Shown here piece after piece: positions 20,475 to 24,794 of a DNA stretch of 24,794 bases (positions within the stretch are counted from its first letter, which is position 1; the number at the start of each line of letters is the position of its first letter). The stretch is taken from positions 1 through 24,794 of IMG/VR virus record IMGVR_UViG_3300038469_000051; one strand, written 5' to 3'. The notes under the pieces are model-generated. The model was not told where the DNA came from and did not search any database. It saw nothing but the letters and a program-made list of their open reading frames with translations. The position numbers were made by a program, and so were the translations under genes. The stretch is from a virus.

Positions 20475-21246
20475 CTATCTTTCCCTCTTGAACAATTTCA
20501 ATCGAAGTCGCTGCTGACGAACTTTCGTCATTGAACATAACCGGCTCTATGCCATCGATGATTGACAATGGGTCTACTTCCAGCAAGAGCGAGAGAATTA
20601 TCAGCATCGTCTTCTGCTCGTCCAAGCGCGCCGCGTCGTCCTGGTGTACGACCATGCCGTCATCGATCCGAATGCCGGTCAGAAGTCGCGCCACAACTCC
20701 TGCAAGCGCTGGAGCCTGAATGTTGTAGCCGCGTCCGAGATACTTCAGCACTCGCATAATGGAGCCTCCCGCGTCTTCGTGCCGGTGCGGAGCTGTATAG
20801 ACCAGCCGGCGAGCTGCGAGATCGGAGTAGAAGCTGTCCGCACATAGAGATCTCCATTCTCCGGTTACTGTCTCTGAGTCTCCCGGCACCCACCAGATCA
20901 CCGCCTGCACAATGGTAAAGTCGAATTGTTCGACCAGTTTCTTCGGATCGTCATAGAGCCAGCGGGTTATGAATTGAACCGGAGTCCTTGGCGGAGCGAG
21001 AACCGTAAGCGCGTTGTCGGTTTGATGAACTCTTCCGTTTCGGTTGGTAGCAAGTTCAAGAGCGATGGCCTCCAGCTGGCGTTCGTCGGCTCCGAGCAGA
21101 TCGATGTCAGCCGGAGTTTCGCCAGCAATGCACGCGCGTATGAATCCTCCCGCCAGGAACACCCGTCTGCTCTTCAGCAGCTCTACAACGTCTTTCGGAA
21201 TGCGCGAGGTAATGAAGTGTTGGTCTACCGCGGTCAGCTTGTTCAT
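20467..21246 (-). CDS. Nucleotidyltransferase (Pol-beta fold, poly(A)/CCA-like head)
   Basis: The product has 259 residues. It carries the nucleotidyltransferase signature: G33-G34 and Arg37 in L-A-G-G-F-I-R-A-C-I, then A-D-I-D-L with acidic residues Asp47 and Asp49, and a third candidate acid Asp109 in F-D-F-T-I. The later segment (L-A-A-R-R-L-V-Y-T, then S-I-M-R-V-L-K-Y-L-G-R-G-Y near 163-174) is like the region after the catalytic head in poly(A) polymerase/CCA-adding enzymes. A dedicated RNA-binding tail is not recognised, so the substrate may be tRNA, other RNA, or a protein. Similar proteins of unknown role occur in other phages. ATGA overlap with the preceding gene (21243-21581). Confidence 0.85.
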   Translation of the reverse strand: MNKLTAVDQHFITSRIPKDVVELLKSRRVFLAGGFIRACIAGETPADIDLLGADERQLEAIALELATNRNGRVHQTDNALTVLAPPRTPVQFITRWLYDDPKKLVEQFDFTIVQAVIWWVPGDSETVTGEWRSLCADSFYSDLAARRLVYTAPHRHEDAGGSIMRVLKYLGRGYNIQAPALAGVVARLLTGIRIDDGMVVHQDDAARLDEQKTMLIILSLLLEVDPLSIIDGIEPVMFNDESSSAATSIEIVQEGKIDG

Positions 21247-21581
21247 GCGTTGCCCCTGCTCTTGAGTGTGTCGATTCTCTGCCCGAGAGCTTGGCCGTAG
21301 AGTTCGAGTTCGTTAGCGATCAAATCCATACGGCGCATGTCGTCGTCGGTTGGCTCGGTTTCAGCATCCAGCATGCCCATGATGCTTCCGAACAAGTGCT
21401 GAGCGCCGGCCATGAAAGCCATACGCAACTCTTCGGTTTGTGCTTCGGACGCTCCTTCGGGAATGGCGAGCGATCGGAACAGCACGAAGCCCGCCTCTAT
21501 GAGTTTGCCGCTGTCGGTCAGTTTCTTCACGATCTCGTCGTGGACAGCTCGAACTTCTCGTTGTGTATCTCTGTCTGCCAT
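21243..21581 (-). CDS. Conserved phage hypothetical helical protein
   Basis: The 112-residue product is acidic and almost wholly helical. It contains recurrent phage motifs M-A-D-R-D-T-Q-R-E-V-R, D-E-I-V-K-K-L-T-D-S-G-K-L-I-E-A-G, M-A-F-M-A-G-A-Q-H-L-F-G-S-I-M and E-P-T-D-D-D-M-R-R-M-D-L-I. I recall the pattern in hypothetical proteins of rhizobial and other proteobacterial prophages; no function is established. Its stop overlaps the start of the nucleotidyltransferase gene (ATGA), so the two are probably translated together. No membrane segment or metal-binding motif is visible. Confidence 0.85.
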   Translation of the reverse strand: MADRDTQREVRAVHDEIVKKLTDSGKLIEAGFVLFRSLAIPEGASEAQTEELRMAFMAGAQHLFGSIMGMLDAETEPTDDDMRRMDLIANELELYGQALGQRIDTLKSRGNA

Positions 21582-21605
21582 GGATGCCTCCGCTGTTTTA
21601 GTTTG

Positions 21606-21848
21606 TCAGTCGCAAGATATTCCGCTATTGCACGACTCGTGCTCTTCTCTGATCAGCGGCTCGCTTGAGTGGTAGCGCGCCAGCTCGGGCTTGCAGTTGC
21701 AGGGCCCGGCCGGCCACGAGCATTCGATGTCGTGCGGTGCGCGCTCGTATTCACGAATCACCGGCAGCATTCGCCGTATCTCGTCAGAGAGTGATTCGTT
21801 TGCTCGAATGATCGAATCGAGCAGGTCGGCGGCTTCGGTGCTTGTCAC
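21606..21848 (-). CDS. Small Cys-containing hypothetical protein
   Basis: The GTG at 21848 overlaps the preceding stop (GTGA) and gives 80 residues; longer frames read inside the neighbouring gene. The N-terminal half is helical (A-D-L-L-D-S-I-I-R-A...R-M-L-P-V-I-R-E-Y-E). The second half has five cysteines, in E-C-S-W-P-A-G-P-C-N-C-K-P and S-C-N-S-G-I-S-C-D, suggesting a metal site or disulphides. No family is recognised. It lies 24 bp before the next leftward gene. Confidence 0.7.
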   Translation of the reverse strand: MTSTEAADLLDSIIRANESLSDEIRRMLPVIREYERAPHDIECSWPAGPCNCKPELARYHSSEPLIREEHESCNSGISCD

Positions 21849-22138
21849 GGCTTGGGGTTCTCCAGTGGGGTTATCGATTGCCGCGGCTTGATGACCATCG
21901 GCTTTTTGGCCGGCGTCTCTTCCGTTGGCGTGCATGAATACTGCCCGCCATCGTTCGGGAAATAGAGCGTCACCCAGCCGGTCGGATCGCATTTCGCGAG
22001 GCTATAGACCACCTGTGCATTTGAAGCTCGCTGCACAAGCGTGGCGCCATACCAGACCGCACCCATGCTGAGCGCGCCATAAGCCATGCCGGCGATGAAC
22101 ATTCGGACATCACTGCCTGTTATTTTCCATTCCATCAC
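21845..22138 (-). CDS. Single-pass membrane protein
   Basis: Translation starts at GTG 22138, in a GTGA overlap, or at the ATG one codon later; the product is 96-97 residues. A hydrophobic stretch at about 13-34 (M-F-I-A-G-M-A-Y-G-A-L-S-M-G-A-V-W-Y-G-A-T-L) forms one transmembrane segment. A short soluble domain with C-D-P-T-G-W-V-T-L-Y-F-P-N-D-G-G-Q-Y-S-C follows, with two Cys that could form a disulphide, and a Pro/Lys-rich tail. Location of the soluble part is not predicted with confidence. Function unknown. Confidence 0.72.
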   Translation of the reverse strand: MMEWKITGSDVRMFIAGMAYGALSMGAVWYGATLVQRASNAQVVYSLAKCDPTGWVTLYFPNDGGQYSCTPTEETPAKKPMVIKPRQSITPLENPKP

Positions 22139-22344
22139 ACATGCCCCATGTCGTTATCGATCTGGTCAGCGATACTTCGGAGTATCTGAGGAAGTAGCAA
22201 AAGATCGGCGGTTGAAGACTGGACCGAAAAACCGTGGCCGTGCTTTCCTCCGAAGACAATCAGAACCACGCTCGCTGCCTCGGTTGCCTCGGTTGCCTCG
22301 CGGGCCTGCGTACAGACGTCGTCGTATTTTCCTGGCCCGTTCAT
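22135..22344 (-). CDS. Small hypothetical protein with repeat in gene
   Basis: The product has 69 residues and starts in an ATGA overlap. A beta/alpha pattern A-S-V-V-L-I-V-F-G-G-K-H-G-H-G-F-S-V-Q is followed by a helix L-L-L-L-P-Q-I-L-R-S-I-A-D-Q-I. The strand-loop-helix layout with G-H-G-F recurs in small phage proteins that I cannot assign. A 9-bp tandem repeat in the gene encodes A-T-E-A-T-E-A. Function unknown. Confidence 0.72.
   Translation of the reverse strand: MNGPGKYDDVCTQAREATEATEAASVVLIVFGGKHGHGFSVQSSTADLLLLPQILRSIADQIDNDMGHV
22276..22300. repeat. Short tandem repeat, 9-bp unit
   Basis: TGCCTCGGT is repeated at 22276 and 22285, with a partial third copy to 22300. It is in frame in the small leftward gene and encodes A-T-E repeats. 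In-frame unit length means copy changes would keep the frame. Confidence 0.8.
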
Positions 22345-22595
22345 CCGGGAGTCGATCTATGAAAAAACCGCTTGCAGGATATGCAGTAGTACATCGGTTT
22401 TTTGGCCAAGAATCGATTCGCCGTCGCCCCGATGGAAGCGAGGATCAGAATCGGGAACATGATCCAGCCGATAATCGGAATACACAGCGAAACAGCGGCC
22501 ATGATGAGAAGTTCTCCGGGTCCGAATTTTTTTGCGCCAAGCGTATCGCAATGTGGGCACTCGACGCGGTCAACCTTGCTGCTCAATGCGGTCAT
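22341..22595 (-). CDS. Membrane protein with split zinc ribbon
   Basis: The ATG at 22595 has GGAG about 11 bp upstream and gives 84 residues; a longer frame from 22661 overlaps the preceding gene and has no clear start signal. A pair C-P-H-C sits at residues 13-16 and a second pair C-I-S-C at 71-74, which together could make a four-cysteine zinc ribbon. Between them lies a hydrophobic region (about 28-60: L-L-I-M-A-A-V-S-L-C-I-P-I-I-G-W-I-M-F-P-I-L-I-L) long enough for a membrane hairpin that would place both pairs on the same side. No family is named. Tight coupling (ATGA) to the next gene. Confidence 0.75.
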   Translation of the reverse strand: MTALSSKVDRVECPHCDTLGAKKFGPGELLIMAAVSLCIPIIGWIMFPILILASIGATANRFLAKKPMYYCISCKRFFHRSTPG

Positions 22596-22623
22596 GACTT
22601 GAATTCTCCGAAAATTATCGAAC

Positions 22624-22815
22624 TCACCAAACACCGAACCAGATGCCAGTGCCGTGGACAATAGCGACCGGGAAAAATAGAGCGCCAGCGATCAGGAAGC
22701 CCCAGTCTCCCGCCTTGAGGCATACGATCACATGGGTAAGCCAAGACGCTACCGGCCATATCCACAGAAGCCATAGCAGCGAGCCGAAAGTAGAAGAACC
22801 TCGTTCACGTTTCAT
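22624..22815 (-). CDS. Small two-pass membrane protein
   Basis: The ATG at 22815 has AGAGG about 7 bp upstream; a TTG two codons earlier is less likely. The 63-residue product has a short basic N-terminus (M-K-R-E-R-G) and two hydrophobic stretches, about 11-33 (L-L-W-L-L-W-I-W-P-V) and 39-62 (G-F-L-I-A-G-A-L-F-F-P-V-A-I-V), separated by a short loop. It looks like a small inner-membrane hairpin protein. Role unknown; it lies next to other membrane proteins in the same operon, which may act together. Confidence 0.78.
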   Translation of the reverse strand: MKRERGSSTFGSLLWLLWIWPVASWLTHVIVCLKAGDWGFLIAGALFFPVAIVHGTGIWFGVW

Positions 22816-22817
22816 TT

Positions 22818-22903
22818 TCAAACCTCTTCATAGTTGAACCAACGACCAGCTCGGCGCCGGCCCTTCACACCATTGCCGCAAGCGCGGCGATCACTCCAGC
22901 TCC
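22818..22903 (-). other. Gap with micro-ORF and small hairpin, no clear gene
   Basis: The gap between the small membrane protein and the coiled-coil gene holds a 16-codon frame (22818-22868, GTG start, product rich in Arg and ending F-N-Y-E-E-V) and a 5-bp GC hairpin (22875-22879 with 22884-22888) lacking a U-tract. No terminator or promoter is recognised. The micro-ORF stops just before the next start, so it could be a leader peptide, but short frames arise by chance. Confidence 0.3.
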
Positions 22904-23749
22904 CTACCGCACAGTAACGTGCTTGTCCTCGTAAAATTCAACGCCCGGCAGCTCGGCGCATTTCCCGGAGTCGCGCAGCTCTGACAGCCGCGTCTCGAGT
23001 AACGGCCGCAGAGCTTTCCGAATCTCGTTGCGCGCGCTCTCGCTCGCCATGATCAGCGCCACCGCCTCATCGGGCAGGGCCCGCAGATTGACGAGGCGGA
23101 TTCTCCAGGTCACAGTCGTGGAGCTGGTCGAGCCATAGAGCCCGCGTGCCCGGCGAACCTCCGGGTCAGCCTGCGGGAGCGCCGCGGCTTGGTCGATCAC
23201 GGCGTCCCGGCGCAATTCGGCCGCCCTGGCATCCTCCGCGGCCTGCTGGGCGGCCTCGGCATTCCCGGCCGCCGCTGCCTTGGCTTCGGCCTCCCGGGCC
23301 GCCCTGGCGGCTTCCTCGGCGGCCTGCGCGTCCTTCAGGGCCCTTTCCTCCGCTTCCCGGCGCTCCTGCTCGATCTTGGCACGGTTGATGCGCTCCTGCT
23401 CGGCGGCCCACTTGTTCTGGAGCTGGCCAGCAAAGTCGTCAGCCTGTTCGAGCGCCGCCGTGCGGCCTTTGAAATATTCGTTGATGTTCTTGATGCCCTG
23501 GTTGATCGGGCGCGTCCAGGACAGCCGCAGCTCTTCGGCCGCCTTGATGCGCGCCTTCAACATTTTCCGCAGGTCGCCAACCGCGGCGAATGTCTCTCGG
23601 GTCCAGTTGGCGGTGTCGGCAGGAATTCTCCCGGCCTGTTCGATCAAGCTCGGCGCATCGCGGAGAATCGAGTCGATGTCGCCGGGCTTGATAACATGCA
23701 GCATGGCCGCGGGGTTGGTGATGACTTCAGGGATTGCTTGGTTGCTCAC
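22904..23749 (-). CDS. Long Ala/Glu-rich coiled-coil protein
   Basis: GTG at 23749 has AGGAG about 9 bp upstream and gives 281 residues. Residues about 45-110 are a helical domain with V-G-D-L-R-K-M-L-K-A-R-I-K-A-A-E-E-L-R-L-S-W-T-R-P-I-N; about 115-190 is a long charged coiled coil (R-R-E-A-E-E-R-A-L-K-D-A-Q-A-A-E-E-A-A); about 205-281 is a small C-terminal domain with V-T-W-R-I-R-L-V-N-L-R-A-L-P-D-E-A-V. The three-part layout recalls phage proteins encoded beside recombination genes (ERF/RecT-like), whose function is unknown. No recombinase gene is in view. It overlaps the preceding gene by 23 bp in another frame. Confidence 0.85.
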   Translation of the reverse strand: MSNQAIPEVITNPAAMLHVIKPGDIDSILRDAPSLIEQAGRIPADTANWTRETFAAVGDLRKMLKARIKAAEELRLSWTRPINQGIKNINEYFKGRTAALEQADDFAGQLQNKWAAEQERINRAKIEQERREAEERALKDAQAAEEAARAAREAEAKAAAAGNAEAAQQAAEDARAAELRRDAVIDQAAALPQADPEVRRARGLYGSTSSTTVTWRIRLVNLRALPDEAVALIMASESARNEIRKALRPLLETRLSELRDSGKCAELPGVEFYEDKHVTVR

Positions 23750-24080
23750 GTTGTGGCTCCTGTTGTTGGAAAAATGTCCGGCCGAGAATCACTACCGCCT
23801 CTTTTTTCGCTGAAGACATGGATGTGAAGCTCTTCACCGGAGTGAAAAGTACTTTATTTCCTGGGATTGAATTGAATCTGTTCAGCGGCATGTCGTCTGT
23901 CACTCGCCACTGCCAGCCTTCTACACGCATCTGGTAAAGCGCGTGCCGCACGAATCTGATCCTGGCCACCACCACTCCGTCTATGGTGCCAACCGCTGAG
24001 CGCTTCGACGTGAAGTCATGCCACGTTATGGCTCCGCGCGGAATAAGAGCCGCCCCGTTTTCGTTCCATTCGCCGTTCAC
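23727..24080 (-). CDS. Hypothetical protein, beta-rich
   Basis: GTG at 24080 overlaps the upstream stop (GTGA) and gives 117 residues. The pattern G-V-V-V-A-R-I-R-F-V-R-H-A-L-Y-Q-M-R-V-E-G-W-Q-W-R-V-T-D-D is beta-rich and Trp/Arg-rich, and the end is polar (F-F-Q-Q-Q-E-P-Q-R-E-Q-P). The last 23 bp overlap the coiled-coil gene. No family is recognised and no motif is diagnostic. Its coding nature is supported by stop-start coupling and continuation of the operon. Confidence 0.65.
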   Translation of the reverse strand: MNGEWNENGAALIPRGAITWHDFTSKRSAVGTIDGVVVARIRFVRHALYQMRVEGWQWRVTDDMPLNRFNSIPGNKVLFTPVKSFTSMSSAKKEAVVILGRTFFQQQEPQREQPSNP

Positions 24081-24613
24081 TTCAACTCTCCGGCGCTCTT
24101 TGGGTTGCGCCCATTTTCCCGGGCTTCACGTAGCATCCTGGCCACTTCCTGGAGCGCCCAGCAACAGAACTGTTCACATGTTGCGTCTTTGGGAGTGTTC
24201 CCTGTCCGTTCCAGTTCCAGATTGGCCATTGCCTCACGGCCGGCCTCAATCATTCGTTTGAATGCTTCAGTGCCTCTGAATCTGTCGTTTGCCTCAAACT
24301 CCAGTGCCGCCAGAAAGTCGAGCATTTCTTCGACGTCTGATTTTATTGGTACTCGTTTCACGTCACTCTTTCTCCCCTCGCCTTGGCGATGGTGGCGTGG
24401 GCGTCCTTGTGTGAGCGCGCGCGCGCTAAAAAATATCGGCGACATCACGATAGTGGTATCCCCTAACCGATCGTTCTTTTCTTCGCGGACGCGGATCGAT
24501 TCGGCCAGGGAGCCGTCGGTAAATTCGGCCGCTCCATGGTACGGACCCCATGTGCGTTCGTCGGCTTGGAGAAAGGTTCCGCGTTCGACGTTGACGATGT
24601 GGTATGTGCTCAT
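24077..24613 (-). CDS. Hypothetical protein, probable fusion of two genes by a T-run shift
   Basis: As sequenced, ATG 24613 (GAGGA upstream; ATGA overlap with the preceding gene) gives 178 residues. Residues 1-62 (Y-H-I-V-N-V-E-R-G-T-F-L-Q-A...W-G-P-Y-H) and residues from about 90 on (D-V-E-E-M-L-D-F-L-A-A-L-E-F-E...C-E-Q-F-C-C-W-A-L-Q-E-V) look like two unrelated proteins. The linker (about 63-89) is His/Arg/Gln-rich and unlike either. Dropping one T from the T6 run at 24428-24433 makes the first part continue as L-A-R-A-R-S-H-K-D-A-H-A-T-I-A-K-A-R-G-E-R-V-T-stop, whose TGA overlaps a GTG that starts the second part. So two coupled genes are likely the original state. Functions unknown. Confidence 0.6.
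   Translation of the reverse strand: MSTYHIVNVERGTFLQADERTWGPYHGAAEFTDGSLAESIRVREEKNDRLGDTTIVMSPIFFSARALTQGRPRHHRQGEGRKSDVKRVPIKSDVEEMLDFLAALEFEANDRFRGTEAFKRMIEAGREAMANLELERTGNTPKDATCEQFCCWALQEVARMLREARENGRNPKSAGELK
24415..24433. repeat. (GC)6 tract next to A6/T6 homopolymer
   Basis: On the + strand GCGCGCGCGCGC, then T, then AAAAAA. Both simple tracts are prone to replication slippage and sequencing error. They sit exactly where the leftward gene's reading seems to leave its natural frame. Confidence 0.8.
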
Positions 24614-24794
24614 TTCCTCAATTCTCCCGCGCCCTTCGGCGACTCAAGGTTGTGTTTCGAGACCAGCGCGTCTTCGATCAGCTGAGCTGCCGGCCGCTCC
24701 TGATGGCGCAGCCAGACAACCAGCCAGCGCGGGAGCTTGTAGCCGACCGGAATCTTGAATAGATCGCGAGCGACTTGTGGCCGGCCGCGCTTCC
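24610..24794 (-). CDS. Small basic protein, C-terminal part (cut by window edge)
   Basis: On the reverse strand the frame is open from the right edge to a TGA at 24610-24612 that overlaps the start of the next gene (ATGA). The 60 visible residues read K-R-G-R-P-Q-V-A-R, then K-L-P-R-W-L-V-V-W-L-R-H-Q-E-R-P-A-A-Q-L-I-E-D-A-L, and end G-A-G-E-L-R-K. The K-R-G-R-P start and P-R-W-L...A-x-L-I-E-D-A-L pattern recall short phage proteins with a ribbon-helix-helix-like or similar DNA-binding region. The start lies outside the window, so length and function remain open. Confidence 0.7.
   Translation of the reverse strand, partial: KRGRPQVARDLFKIPVGYKLPRWLVVWLRHQERPAAQLIEDALVSKHNLESPKGAGELRK

Noticed and set aside
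22875-22888. Small GC hairpin as a terminator for the leftward operon
   Set aside because: The stem is only 5 bp and no U-tract follows on the reverse strand.
23189-23827. Long rightward open frame opposite the coiled-coil gene
   Set aside because: Its Leu/Gly/Arg-rich product arises from the Ala/Glu-rich coding of the opposite strand; the leftward gene has a ribosome site and operon context.
24018-24758. 246-codon rightward open frame at the right edge
   Set aside because: It runs antisense to three coupled leftward genes and its Ser/Arg-rich product looks non-coding.
1-24794. CRISPR array, tRNA gene, integrase or attachment site
   Set aside because: No spaced direct repeats, cloverleaf or recombinase motifs were seen on reading either strand.

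Overview
The window is a contiguous piece of a tailed-phage genome (free phage or prophage; no integrase, attachment site or host gene lies inside it to decide). The head proteins are HK97-like and the tail is a contractile, Mu-like myovirus tail, so this is a mosaic myophage. High GC, the style of the hypothetical genes and a ParB-box-like site suggest an alphaproteobacterial host, probably Rhizobiales-like; that is an inference from memory of protein families, not a search result.

Layout. 1-19362 is one rightward late operon with tightly coupled genes (many ATGA/GTGA stop-start overlaps): end of a MuF-type head protein, prohead protease, major capsid protein, a small decoration-like protein, connector/head-closure/gp10-like proteins, tail terminator, gp38-like protein, sheath, tube, tail assembly chaperone with a -1 frameshift, tape measure, then the baseplate (gpN, gpP, gp45 spike, gp46, gp47, gp48 homologues), a fibre protein, and a lysis cassette (M15 endolysin, holin candidate, multi-pass membrane protein, i-spanin and overlapping o-spanin). 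Two strong RNA hairpins with GNRA tetraloops bracket the decoration-like gene, one followed by a U-rich stretch.

19377-24794 is a convergent leftward operon of about fifteen mostly small genes, again coupled by overlaps. Recognisable members are a tandem AP2-like DNA-binding protein, a Pol-beta-fold nucleotidyltransferase with its three acidic residues, a zinc-ribbon/membrane hybrid, other small membrane proteins, a long Ala/Glu-rich coiled-coil protein and, cut by the right edge, a short basic protein. The rest are conserved-looking phage proteins of unknown function.

Most worth attention: a near-perfect parS (ParB box) in the 14-bp gap where the two operons meet, sharing the o-spanin stop codon; a 93-residue extra domain in front of the capsid protein with a second internal start; an Ig-like domain nested inside another in the tail terminator and repeated in baseplate J; the programmed frameshift; and a homopolymer at 24428-24433 that seems to fuse two leftward genes.
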